Source of the DNA: Acidobacteriota bacterium
GTDB lineage: Bacteria; Acidobacteriota; Vicinamibacteria; Vicinamibacterales; JAFNAJ01
Assembly (NCBI GenBank): GCA_023384575.1
Contig: JAHDVP010000023.1
Location: 1-64,000, forward strand
Direction of reading: 5' to 3'
Length of the DNA stretch: 64,000 nucleotides
Under the pieces are notes generated by a model. It saw nothing but the letters and a program-made list of their open reading frames with translations. It did not search any database and was not told the origin of the DNA. The position numbers and the translations under genes are program-made. Below, piece by piece: positions 17,666 to 27,400 of this stretch (position 1 is its first letter; every line of letters starts with the position of its first letter).

Positions 17666-18291
17666 TCACGCGATCCGGTTGCTGGTCACCGCGCTGAAGA
17701 ACCGCTCGGCCTGGCCGACCATCCCGTCCAGCGGGTGGGGGGCGTCGGCTCGCCGCTGCAGCCGGCAGCCGCGCCCCACCGAGGACCGACCCCGCATCCC
17801 GGCTGACGCCCGTGAAGAAGAGCAGGAGCTGTCCCAGCAGCCGGCTGCGGGTGGCAGGCGAACAAATGACGGGCATGCTGTCGACGGTCTACGCGCTCTG
17901 CGCCTTCCGCGGCCAGCAGCGATCAACCGAAGAGCTCGCCAGGCGGGCGTGCGAGATCGAGATCGGAGGCCCACCGTCAGGCTCGAGGACGAGCCGAGGC
18001 CGATGCCAGGCGGGATGTCGGCGATCGTGGTGACCTCGACGCCGTTGGTGATCCCCACCATCTTGAGCGCTTCGCGGATGAGATCGTGGTGCAGATCGTC
18101 CACGTGGTCGACGACCTCGGTCTGGGTGTACGACGCGCGAATACTGCGATCGAACCGGGCGTTCACCGTCACGTACATGTGCCGGTTGATCGCCAGCGTG
18201 ACGACGGTGTCCGGCCGGGGCGGTAGTAGTCCCGCAGGTCACTCCCGCCTCCGAAGGGGCTCAGGCGGAACGGCGTGCGCGAGATGATCAC
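17666..18291 (-). pseudogene. GHMP kinase (heptose-7-phosphate kinase type), rearranged pseudogene
   Basis: Pieces of one GHMP sugar kinase are scattered over frames and strands. GTG at 18291, overlapping the nucleotidyltransferase stop, begins ISRTPFRLSPFGGGSD. A frameshift near 18210 then gives TLAINRHMYVTVNARF through the ATP-loop motif GIGLGSSSSLTVG (to about 17965). The next expected segment, RGQQRSTEELARRACE, is found on the plus strand at about 17878-17964, so this piece is inverted in place. The minus strand resumes with RLLGQLLLFFTGVSRDAGSVL (17876 down to about 17780), lacking roughly 45 codons, then shifts frame again. No functional kinase can be made. Confidence 0.8.
17878..17964 (+). 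other. Inverted ~87-bp segment within the GHMP kinase pseudogene
   Basis: This stretch codes, on the plus strand only, for the part of a GHMP kinase that should follow the GSSSS loop encoded on the minus strand next to it. Left edge lies at a GCATGC sequence and right edge at GAGATC/GGAGGC. Confidence 0.7.
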
Positions 18292-19073
18292 GGGTGGCGG
18301 TCTCGCCGCTGGGAGGCCCACACGGCATTGGCCCGGTCGAGGGCCTCCGGCGTGCCGACGTCGAGCAGGAACTCGCGAATCTCATGCCCCCGCATCCGTC
18401 CGATCAACCCCGGCAGGACGTGGTGGCCGAAGTCGAGCAACCCCGGGCGGCGCGGCAGGGCGGCGAGCAGCGGGCTCCGGGCAATCATGAGCCCGGCAAA
18501 GGCGAGGTCGGAACGCGGGTGCTGCGGCTTCTCTTCGAAGCTCGTCACGACGCCGGTCCGGTCGAGCGTGACGATGCCCGCAGCCCGGGGCTGAGGCGCG
18601 TGGAAGAGCCCGAGCGTCAGCACGTCGTCGTGCGATGCGTGGAAGGCGGCCATCGCGCGGAGGTCGACGGTCGAAAGGTTGTCGGCGTAGATGACCCAGA
18701 ACGAGGCGTCGCCGCCGATCCAGTCGGCATTGGTGAGGACCGTGCCGGCCGAGCCGAGCGGTGCTGCCTCCCGGACGACATGAACCGAGGGGCTGCCGAC
18801 GCGGGCCGAGACGAACGCCTCAACCTGCTCTGGAAACCTCGACACGTTGACCAGCACCGAGGTCACTCCAGCCTCGGCCAGCCGATCCAGCCAGATGCCC
18901 AGCAGCGGCGTGCCGTCGATGGGCACCAGACACTTCGGCATGGCATCGGTGAGGGGCCGCAGCCGCTGTCCGAGCCCGCCTGCGAGCAGGAACGCCTTCC
19001 GTGGGACCACGTCCGAACCGAGCGACCGGCGCGAGGGATTAGTCCAATCGATGACAGACTCTTGACCGTGCAT
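18288..19073 (-). CDS. Sugar nucleotidyltransferase (heptose/mannose-1-phosphate guanylyltransferase type)
   Basis: The protein carries the NTP-transferase signature AFLLAGGLGQRLRPLTD, PKCLVPIDGTPLL, the metal-binding VIYADN and SFEEKP. The catalytic fold looks complete, and the C-terminus (DVGTPEALDRAN) fits HddC/RmlA-like enzymes that activate a sugar phosphate for polysaccharide or LPS synthesis. The first ATG adds about 22 residues before the usual N-terminus; GTG codons at 19007-19010 are alternatives. Its stop overlaps the GTG of the broken GHMP kinase, the normal kinase partner of this enzyme type, so the pathway is probably no longer functional. Confidence 0.78.
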   Translation of the reverse strand: MHGQESVIDWTNPSRRSLGSDVVPRKAFLLAGGLGQRLRPLTDAMPKCLVPIDGTPLLGIWLDRLAEAGVTSVLVNVSRFPEQVEAFVSARVGSPSVHVVREAAPLGSAGTVLTNADWIGGDASFWVIYADNLSTVDLRAMAAFHASHDDVLTLGLFHAPQPRAAGIVTLDRTGVVTSFEEKPQHPRSDLAFAGLMIARSPLLAALPRRPGLLDFGHHVLPGLIGRMRGHEIREFLLDVGTPEALDRANAVWASQRRDRHP

Positions 19074-19208
19074 CTGGTGACTAACGACCTTCCTCTCGTG
19101 GACATCCAGGCTCGCTCGAAAGATTCAAACCGTTGATATTCAATACATTGTCCCTTCTCGAGCTCAGCGTGGTTCAGTGGCCCGCCCTGGGCAAGCAAGA
19201 AGCGCATC

Positions 19209-19601
19209 ATGCTAGGTGCGTCGGACCGGCCTCTCGGGGCGTCTCCAGCAGCGTCTCAGCCTCCGTATTGGGTGGACTCCTCCCCGGTTGTCGAGGGGTG
19301 GGGGGCCTTCTTCACGAATGTCGGCAGCCCGCCGCTCGCTGCGCTGGCCCTGCTGGTCCTGCTGCCATTGCTGGCGCTCGTCGCCCTCGCGGTGGCGTTG
19401 ACGAGCCGCGGGCCCATCATTCATCGACGTCGCGTGTTGGGGCAACACGGGCGGCAGTTCGATGCCTTCAAGTTCCGCACGATGGTGCCCGATGCCGACG
19501 CGGTCCTGCACGGCGATCCGGAGCTGCTGAAGCAGTTCCGCCAAACGCACAAGCTGCAGCACGACCCGGAATCGGCCCGGGTCGCGCGACCTCGCCCATG
19601 A
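19209..19601 (+). pseudogene. Bacterial sugar transferase (WcaJ/RfbP type), 3'-truncated
   Basis: The N-terminal membrane helix (about residues 38-66) and the start of the catalytic domain, FDAFKFRTMVPDAD and KLQHDPES, match polyprenyl-phosphate hexose-1-P transferases that start exopolysaccharide repeat units. Homology breaks off after ESARV at about 19580, before the conserved DELPQ and GPRP motifs; the remaining codons are out of family and run antisense into the truncated export gene. About 100 residues of the catalytic domain are missing, so it should be inactive. Confidence 0.75.
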
Positions 19602-19932
19602 CGAACACCCGGCGGCTTCGGTACTCGGCCACCTGGACCCGTACGAGGGGCCGACGGAGAAACCCGTCGGCGAGACGCGTCTGGAGCGAGGCCTCGAAGT
19701 CGTGCACCGCGAGGTCCGCAGCGGGCACACGACCCACCAGAGGAAACGCCACGGCGCCATCGCCCTCGACGGTGTACTGGCCCGTCAGGTCGTCTTCCTC
19801 CCAGACCTGGATGGCCAGAACGTCGCCGACGCCGATCCGGTAGGTCGGCGAGGTCGCGACGGCCGCCGGAGGTGGCGCCTGGACCGATAACGCGACCAGC
19901 ACCACGGACGACAGGATCATGGTACCGAGCAT
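19468..19932 (-). pseudogene. Wza/poly-export family exopolysaccharide export protein, 3'-truncated
   Basis: From the ATG at 19932 (or 19920) there is a signal-like hydrophobic segment and then the Poly_export motif YRIGVGDVLAIQVW, VEGDGAVAFPLVGRV and YRSRRVFVMGEVARPG. Family similarity ends there at about 19580, where the sequence becomes the antisense of the sugar transferase fragment. The SLBB part that normally follows is absent. Wza-type proteins form the outer-membrane exit channel for exopolysaccharide. The open frame runs on to 19468 without meaning. Confidence 0.75.
19580..19591. repeat. 12-bp perfect palindrome at the junction of two truncated genes
   Basis: GGTCGCGCGACC lies exactly where homology of the plus-strand sugar transferase ends and that of the minus-strand export gene ends. 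It fits the export gene's own coding sequence (EVARP). Confidence 0.7.
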
Positions 19933-20118
19933 TGTTGCACAGTCGGGACCAACGTCGCGGTTGCGTGGGCGCGGCCCGAATCGAGCGCCACGGAGGCCCG
20001 CGCGGGCCGCAGCGGGGTACCTGCGGATGCACGGAGGTCGCATCGGCGAAGCCAAATATCCCCCCTGAGGGAGAAGTCCTTCGCGGGCATCCGGATTGGC
20101 GACTGTGGCCGCCCCGTC

Positions 20119-20790
20119 TCAGATGAAGTCGACGACCTCGTCGAGTGGCTTGCGGTCGATGGCCGGCACCATCGCCTCGTCGGCGGCGTACCCGGTGACG
20201 AGGATCAGGAAGGCCCGCTCGTTGGCGGGCCGTCCCAGCACCTCCGACAGGAACGTCATCGGGCTCGGGGTATGGGTCAGCGTCGCGAGGCCGGCGTGGT
20301 GCAGCGCGACGATCAGGAAGCCCGTGGCAATCCCGACCGATTCCTGGACATAGTAGTGCTTGACCTTCGTCCCGTCGGGTCGCAGCCCGTAGGCCTCGGC
20401 GAACACGACGATCAGGTAGGGCGCGATCTCGAGGAAGGGCTTGTCCGCGTTGGTGCCGAGCGGCGCGAGCGCGTCGAGCCAGTCGTCGGGAGCGCGGCCG
20501 GAATAGAACGCCCGTTCCTCGGCCTCCGCTGCCTTCCGGATCCGCCGCTTCACCTCTGGCTGGGTGACGACGACGAAGTGCCAGGGCTGGCGGTTGGCGC
20601 CGCTTGGTGCCGAGGCGGCGGCCCGCAGACATGCCTCGATCACGTCGCGTGCCACCGGTCGATCGGAGAACTCTCGAATCGTCCGCCGGCGCGCGAGGTC
20701 GTCGCCGAAGGCGTGTGCCCGCGCGCGCGTTTCGTCGGCGGAGTACGCGGGCAGGTGTGGACGCACGAAGGCAGGCGGTGTTGGCGGCAT
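20119..20790 (-). CDS. Nitroreductase family protein
   Basis: The protein has the FMN-binding nitroreductase pattern [47 protein letters not shown] and a C-terminal [10 protein letters not shown]. It is closest to the iodotyrosine-deiodinase/BluB-like single-domain reductases. Substrate is unknown. An upstream ATG at 20838 would add 16 Pro/Ser-rich residues; the ATG at 20790 was chosen because family proteins start near there. It is a single gene. Confidence 0.85.
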   Translation of the reverse strand: MPPTPPAFVRPHLPAYSADETRARAHAFGDDLARRRTIREFSDRPVARDVIEACLRAAASAPSGANRQPWHFVVVTQPEVKRRIRKAAEAEERAFYSGRAPDDWLDALAPLGTNADKPFLEIAPYLIVVFAEAYGLRPDGTKVKHYYVQESVGIATGFLIVALHHAGLATLTHTPSPMTFLSEVLGRPANERAFLILVTGYAADEAMVPAIDRKPLDEVVDFI

Positions 20791-20869
20791 GGGCGGGCTC
20801 GGCGGCGACACGGCGTTCGGAAACCGGCATCGTAGCACTGACGGGGTCGACTCGGCAGCGTACGTGAGA

Positions 20870-20902
20870 CGGGCGCGACCGCCCTTTCGGCGATCGCGCC
20901 CG
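20870..20902 (-). terminator. Hairpin downstream of the TonB receptor gene
   Basis: CGGGCGCGA (20870-20878) pairs with TCGCGCCCG (20894-20902), a perfect 9-bp stem with a 15-base loop, about 60 bases after the receptor stop. No T-tract follows, so it is a candidate only. Confidence 0.4.
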
Positions 20903-20963
20903 CGTTGTCGAGACGTCGTGACCGGGCGGCGCGGTCAGGCGCGGCCCGGGCTCTTACGCGGAA

Positions 20964-23828
20964 TCAGAACCACACGCGCGCGCCGACCTGAATCTGCCGC
21001 GGCTGGAAGGGCAGCGCGGACGACCGGCCGGGCTGTCCGAAGCGCGCGTTGGCCAGGCTCGTCTGGTACGCGCCCGGGTCGTAGTTCTCGCGGTTGAACA
21101 GGTTGAAGACCTCGAAGAGGGGCTCCATCCGCACCTGGGCGAAGGTGAACGTACGCGAGACGCGCACGTCGAAGCGCACTGAGGCGTCGGAGCGGAGCGG
21201 GTTGCGCGGCACGCGTTCGCCAGTGGCCAGGCCGAGCGCGGTGCAGCCGGGGTTGAAGCGCGGGTCGAGGCCACAGGTCGGCCGGTCGCCACCCGAGCTG
21301 AGGTCGCCGTTGATGTCGATGCCGCCCGTCGTGGCGCCGATTGCCTGGCCCGACGCCGCGTACAGGATGCCGTTGAAGTTGAACGCCCACGGCAGTCGCA
21401 CGACCCAGTTGGCGGTCAGGCGGTGGCGCTGGTCCTGCGACGAGCGCCCGTAATCGGCCAGCGGGTCGAACGGGTTGAGCGGCGTCGTCGACGTGTCCTC
21501 GTTCTTCGAGAGCAGGTAGGTCAGGCCGTACTGGTAGTTGTTCGCCATGCGGCGCGTCACGGCCACCTGCAGCCCGTGGTAGGCCGCCTTGCCCTGGAAC
21601 GTGTAGTCGGTGATCGACCCGAAGTTCCGGTCGGGCCGCCCGACGCCCTGCACGAATCCGCCGAGCTCGGGGTAGTTGCCGCTGTTGATCGGAATCGGAT
21701 AGCCGTTTGCGAGGCAGCACGCCAGGTTGCTGTCGATGTTGACCAGCATCGCGCTCGACTTCTGGTAGACGTAGTCGGCTGCGATCGCGAGCGTGTCGCC
21801 GACCTGCTGGGCGACTCCGATCGACGAGGTCCACGTGTGCGGTTGCTCGGCCCCGGCCTGGATGCGCGAGACGTTGCGCAGGCCGCCGAGGTCCTTCAGT
21901 TCCTCGAAGCCTCGGCCCTGCAGCGGATCGCGCGCGAAGTTCGGGTCGTTGTTCGTGTTGAAGACCGTCACGTTGACGTTGCGCCCGCTGTTCTGCAGGC
22001 GCTGGTTGTAGGTGAGGTTCAGGTAGACCTGGTCGTAGTACTTGCCGAAGCCGCCACGCACGGCGGTGCGGCCGTTGCCGAACACGTCGTACGTCGCGCC
22101 GATGCGCGGCTGGAAGTTGTCGGTGTCGTTCTTCGCCGGAGACACGGCGAGCCCCGTCTGATCGTGCGCCAGCGACCCCACTTCGAGGTCGTACCGCAGG
22201 CCCAGGTTCAGGGTCAGCCGCGGCGCGATCTTCCAGTCGTCCTGGAGGTAGAACCCGTAGATGTCGTTCGGCGCCTTGGTCTGGAAGTCGCCGAGACCGA
22301 CGTTGTAGCGCGCGGGAATCGGGAACTGCGACTTGTCCCACTGCGCCTGGTTCGCGCCGCTGCAGCACGTCGCGAGGTTCGGCGGGTTCGAGTTGTAGAA
22401 GAACACGCCGTTGGTCGCGTTCGGGAAGAAGATGATCACGTGGCCCGTCGTGATCTCACCGCCGAACTTCAGGTTGTGCGTGCCGCGCTTCTCGAAGAAA
22501 TAGGTGGCGTCGCTCCGCATCATGAACCAGTTGTGGAGCTCGAACCCCACGTTGGGCTGCGGGCCGATCCGCACCGCCGGAAACGTGTGCGTCGGGCAGT
22601 CGCCGGTGGCCGGCGCGAAGCCGCACTCGGTGCGGCTGAAGAACTGCTCGCTGTCGGTGTAGTTGAACTGGATCTGGTTGACGAACCGGCTGCCGAACAC
22701 CGAGTTCAGCCCGCCGTTCCAGCGGAACGTCTTGATGTTGAAGTTCGTCGACGCCGACGGCACGATCGCGCCGCCCGTGTTGAGGAAGGGCTGGTTGCGA
22801 TCGTAGTAATTCATGCGGGCGCTCAGCCGGTGATTCTGCGTCAGGCTGTAGTCGCCCCGCACGAAGCCGAGGTTCTTCACGTCGTCGGCGTTCACAGGCT
22901 GGTCGAGGCTCGAGAAACCCGTGTTGGCCGACTTCGTCGTCGGCTCGGCCTGGCGCTCGTAACTCGAGAAGAACTGCACCTTGCCGCGGACGATCGGGCC
23001 GCCCCCGGTGCCGCCAAACTGCGTGTTCCGGTACGGCTCGCGCCGCCCGGTGAAGAAGTCCTTCGCGTTGAGCGACTTGTCGCGGAAGTAGTAGAAGGCG
23101 CTCGCCTCGTAGCGATCGGTGCCCGCTCGGGTGACCGCGTTGATGATCGCCGAGCCGGCGTGCCCGAGCTGCGCGTCGAAACGGTTCGTGAGCACCTCGA
23201 ACTCGCCGATGACGTCCTTCGACACCTCAGTCTGCGTGCCAACCGTCGAGAACGTCTGCGTGCTCGCCCCGTCGACGAACACCTTCGTGCCGATACGGCC
23301 GGCGCCGACGCCCGCCTGCGGCCCTTGGCCGACGTCACCCTTCACGCCAGGGGCGAGCGCCGCGAAGTTCAGCCAGTTCCGCCCGTTCACCGGAAGCTCC
23401 TCGACCTGGGTCTGGTCGATCTTGCCGGAGAGCGTCGACCGCGACGTGTCGACGAGGGGAACCTCGCCCGTCACCGTGACGGTCTCCTGGAGCGTCGCCA
23501 CACCGAGCTTGACGTCCAGGCGCAGGCTCTCGCCGATGCCCATCCGGTAGTTCGTGTAGACCACGGGCTGGAACCCGGACAGCTCGACCCGGATCTCGTA
23601 GACGCCCACCTGGAGACCGGCCAGCAGGTACGCACCGGACTCCTGGGTGAACGCCGTCCGGACCGTCTGAGTCCCGACGTGGGTCGCCGTCACCGTGACG
23701 CCGGGCAGAACCGCGCCCGACTCGTCGGTGATCGTGCCCGACAGCTCAGCCAGTCGCATCTGCGCCGCCGCCGACGCGCCGCCTATCAGCCAGGCGGCGA
23801 CGACCAGTGAGAACACTTTCTTGAACAT
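20964..23828 (-). CDS. TonB-dependent receptor, Oar-like with carboxypeptidase-regulatory N-terminal domain
   Basis: The 954-residue protein has a signal peptide (residues 1-22), a carboxypeptidase-regulatory-like beta-sandwich (about residues 25-105, SGTITDESGAVLPGVTVTA), a plug (VEELPVNGRNWLNFAALAPG) and a large C-terminal barrel ending VGARVWF. This is the Oar/CarboxypepD_reg-TonB family abundant in Acidobacteriota; the ligand is unknown. The start is the ATG at 23828, preceded by GAGGAG; an upstream ATG at 23864 lies before this ribosome site. No carbohydrate genes are adjacent; the divergent neighbour is a BNR-repeat exported protein. Confidence 0.88.
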   Translation of the reverse strand: MFKKVFSLVVAAWLIGGASAAAQMRLAELSGTITDESGAVLPGVTVTATHVGTQTVRTAFTQESGAYLLAGLQVGVYEIRVELSGFQPVVYTNYRMGIGESLRLDVKLGVATLQETVTVTGEVPLVDTSRSTLSGKIDQTQVEELPVNGRNWLNFAALAPGVKGDVGQGPQAGVGAGRIGTKVFVDGASTQTFSTVGTQTEVSKDVIGEFEVLTNRFDAQLGHAGSAIINAVTRAGTDRYEASAFYYFRDKSLNAKDFFTGRREPYRNTQFGGTGGGPIVRGKVQFFSSYERQAEPTTKSANTGFSSLDQPVNADDVKNLGFVRGDYSLTQNHRLSARMNYYDRNQPFLNTGGAIVPSASTNFNIKTFRWNGGLNSVFGSRFVNQIQFNYTDSEQFFSRTECGFAPATGDCPTHTFPAVRIGPQPNVGFELHNWFMMRSDATYFFEKRGTHNLKFGGEITTGHVIIFFPNATNGVFFYNSNPPNLATCCSGANQAQWDKSQFPIPARYNVGLGDFQTKAPNDIYGFYLQDDWKIAPRLTLNLGLRYDLEVGSLAHDQTGLAVSPAKNDTDNFQPRIGATYDVFGNGRTAVRGGFGKYYDQVYLNLTYNQRLQNSGRNVNVTVFNTNNDPNFARDPLQGRGFEELKDLGGLRNVSRIQAGAEQPHTWTSSIGVAQQVGDTLAIAADYVYQKSSAMLVNIDSNLACCLANGYPIPINSGNYPELGGFVQGVGRPDRNFGSITDYTFQGKAAYHGLQVAVTRRMANNYQYGLTYLLSKNEDTSTTPLNPFDPLADYGRSSQDQRHRLTANWVVRLPWAFNFNGILYAASGQAIGATTGGIDINGDLSSGGDRPTCGLDPRFNPGCTALGLATGERVPRNPLRSDASVRFDVRVSRTFTFAQVRMEPLFEVFNLFNRENYDPGAYQTSLANARFGQPGRSSALPFQPRQIQVGARVWF

Positions 23829-24431
23829 GGGGCTCCTCGATGTCGGGGCTCGGGTCCCGAGCACCCCTCCGATGCGCGTACACGCTCCAGCCGCAGGGCG
23901 GCAGAAGCCTCGGACGCAAAGTCACACGGTTGTTAACCGACTGGTCGAACTATACCTGCTACCGAGATGAAGTCAAGTCCAAACCCTGGAGAGTCCACCC
24001 CCCCGGGACGTGTGGGGCAGTCGCGCGGATATCGGCCTCAATTTGCCGCATATGAGCACATTTCGCAGTCGCACCGGGTCGTTCAGCTCGTGGTCCCAGA
24101 GCCTGACCCCACAGTTCAGTCAGATTGACTTCCCGGTCAATTCCGACTACGGTTCGGCCGTCACGCGTCGTTCAGGGCCAGTCCCGGCCGGTCGTCTCAC
24201 GATGGCTCGCCCCAAAGTGACAATCCGGCTGGCGGCCGACGCCTGGCGACTGGCGGCCTGGTTGGAGAAATCCACGATTGCACGACTGACCGTCGCTTCA
24301 CTCCCCGTGAGGTCACCGATCGCGGAGAAGACGGCGATCGTCATCGTGCCGGCCGGTGGCCGCCGGTCGGTGGTCGCAAGCCGAACGTCAGATAGGGGCG
24401 ACATCCCCGGTCCGGGGAAGGAGGCGTCACT
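23829..24431. promoter_or_regulatory. 603-base divergent intergenic region
   Basis: It separates the TonB receptor and the BNR protein. Visible elements are CGGTTgttAACCG at about 23930-23942, an 18-base dyad ATTGAC-N6-GTCAAT at 24124-24141, and CTGGCG-type 7-mer repeats at about 24226-24262. A plus-strand open frame here has no family. No clear -35/-10 pair was found. Confidence 0.4.
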
Positions 24432-27400
24432 GTGCAGCGTCGAGTCGTGGCTGGTGCTCTCATCGTCCTGGCGTCGGTCGCAGCCGACACGAGGTCCGTC
24501 GCCCAGCCCGCCGACCCCGGCGGGCCGTTCGATGCCCTGCGCTTCCGGGCGATCGGTCCCGCCGTGTTCGCCGGTCGCGCCAACGACATCGCCGTCGTCG
24601 AGGCCAACCCGTCGCACTTCTTCGTCGGCATGACGACCGGCGGCCTCTGGAAGACGACCGACAACGGCACGACCTGGGAGGTGCTGTTCAACGATCGCGA
24701 CGATGTCGTCAGCATCGGCGCCGTCGCCATCGCGCAGGACGACCCGAACGTCGTCTGGGTGGGCACCGGCGGCACGCAGTCGTGGGGCCGCGGCGTCTTC
24801 AAGTCCGTGGACGGCGGCCGGACGTTCGAGCCGGTCGGCCTCGCCGATAGCCGCCACGTGGGCCGGATCGTTGTCGATCGCCGCAACCGCGACGTCGTCT
24901 GGGTCGCGGCGCTCGGCCATGCGTTCATGCCGCACCGCGAGCGTGGCGTCTTCAAGACGACCGACGGGGGCCGCACGTGGCAGCACGTCCTCTTCGTCGA
25001 CGAAGACACCGGCGCGTTCGACCTCGTGCTCGACCCGTCGAACCAGGACGTCGCCTACGCGACGACGTGGCAACGGCGCCGCACGCCCTACGGCAACAAC
25101 AACGGCGGCCCGGGGAGCGGCATCCACAAGACGACCGACGGCGGTCGCACGTGGCAGCGGGTGGAGCAGGGGCTCCCGACCGGCGACCGCGGCGTCATCG
25201 GCATCGACATCTTCAGGAAGGACCCCCGGGTGCTCTATGCCATGGTCCAGCACGGCCGCCGGAAGGACCTCTTCCGCACCGACGACGGCGGTGCGACCTG
25301 GCGGCAGACCAACGAGCCCGAGGACGCCCGCTACCGCGGGCACCGGATGAACTGGTTCGACCAGGTCCGCATCGACCCGACCAATGCCGACCGCGTTCTC
25401 GTCATGGGTGTCAACGTCTACACGTCCACCGACGGCGGCCGCACCTTCAGCATCAACGAGAGCGCCGTGCAGTCGGGCCTCTGGCCCGCGACGAGCGGGC
25501 TCTTCATCTACAACACCTCCACGCACAGCGACCACCGGACGTTCTGGATCAACCCGTCGAACCCGCAGCACATGATCAGCGGCAACGATGGTGGCGTCTG
25601 CATCACCTACGAAGGCGGCTCCACCTGGGACTGCATGAACAACATGGATCTCGCGCAGTACCACCACGTGGGCTTCGACATGGACGATCCATATCGGGTC
25701 TACGGCGGCCTCTACGACAACCTCGGCTGGGGCGGTCCGAGCGCGACCCGGAGCTATCTGGGGATCGGTGCCGGTGAGTGGTTCCTGGTGGCCGGCGGCG
25801 ACGGCTTCGTCGCCGTGGCCGACCCGAGCGATTCGCGAACCATTTATGCGGAGTCGCAGAACGGCAACATGAGCCGTGTCGATCGGCTGACCAACGAGCG
25901 GGTCCCGATCCGGCCGGAGGCCCCGCCTGGCGAAGAGCCGTACCGCTGGAACTTCAACACGCCGATGGCCATCTCGGCCCACGACTCGAACACGATCCTG
26001 ATGGCCGGCAACCGGCTGTTCCGCAGCACCGACCGCGGCCAGTCGTGGCGCGCCATCAGTCCCGACCTCACCGCCCGCATCGGCGCAGATGGCTTGACGA
26101 TCATGGGCGTGCCCTTCGACAAGATCCAGATCGGTTCGAGCTCGCCGAGCTGGGGGACGATCTTCACCTTCGCCGAGTCGCCGAGGCGGCCCGGCGTCTA
26201 CTACACGGGAGCCGACGACGGCACCGTGCAGGTCACGCGCGACGGTGGCGAGACGTGGACGAACCTCTCGAACCGGTTCCCTGGTCTGCCACCCAGAACC
26301 TGGGTGTCGAAGCTGGTCGCCTCGCAGTTTGCGGACGGCCGGGTGTACGCGGCCTTCTCGGGCCACCGCACGGGCGACGATCGTCCCTACGTCTACGTGA
26401 GCGAGGACTTCGGCCAGACCTGGCGCGCGATCACGTCGGGCCTGCCTGAGGTCCAGGTCGTGCAGAACCTCATCGAAGACACCCGCAACGAGCAGGTGCT
26501 CTTCGTCGGGACCGAGTTCGGTCTCTACGTCACGATCGACCGTGGCGGTTCGTGGCAGCGACTGCGGGCGAACCTGCCCACGGTGCCGGTGTACGGGCTC
26601 GCGATCCACCCCCGCGACAACGACCTGATCGTGGGGACCTTCGGGCGCGGCATCTGGATCCTCGACGACATCGCGCCCATTCAGGAGGCCGCGGCGGCGC
26701 TGGCCGCACGCGCTCACGTCGTGACCCCGCGGCCGGCGCGGCAATTCAACCTGATGCACGACAAGTGGTGGATGTGGGGCGACCGGCGGTACTGGGGCGA
26801 GAACCCGAAGCCCGGTGCGCCGATCACTTTCTACGTCGACGACCCGTCGGCCGACGTTCGCCTGGTGATCCGCAACGCCGAGGGCGACGCCGTGCGCACG
26901 TTCTCGCGAGAGGACCTCGGGCCGCTCGCCGCGCGCCGCGCCCACCGCGTGCAATGGGATCTGCGGTACGAACCGCTACCCACGCCCGAGGCCTGGCGCG
27001 TCCCCGACGGCGTCACGGCGTTTTTCACCGGTGCGCAGAGGCGTGCTCACTCCTACCGTGAGGTCGTGCGCGCCGACCTCGAGCCGACCGTCGGGCCGTT
27101 CGTCCTGCCGGGGACTTACCAGGTGGCGATCGAGGTCGGTGGTCGTGTGGCCGCGACGACCCGCCTCGACGTCGGGCCGGACCCGCTCGTCCGCATCAGC
27201 GACAGCGCGCGGACGACATGGCACGACCTCTCACTCGAGCTCCACCGGCTCCAGGGCGAGGCCTATGCGGCCGTACCCCGCCTCACGGCGCTCGACCGGC
27301 ACCGGACGGCGCTCGAGGCGACGAGCGGCGCCGCCAGCGGTGAGCTCGAGAAGATGCTCGATCGTCTGGCCGTCTTGCGGGCGCGGCTGGCGATACCGGT

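Noticed and set aside
18863-19210. Minus-strand open frame upstream of the nucleotidyltransferase
   Set aside because: It overlaps the real nucleotidyltransferase in another frame and shows no family.
21423-23810. 795-codon plus-strand open frame opposite the first TonB receptor
   Set aside because: Antisense shadow; the receptor on the other strand has a signal peptide, plug and barrel.
24147-26954. Long minus-strand open frame (935 codons) opposite the BNR gene
   Set aside because: Its translation is Arg/Val/Asp-rich with no domain, and it is antisense to a clear gene; G+C-rich DNA gives such shadows.
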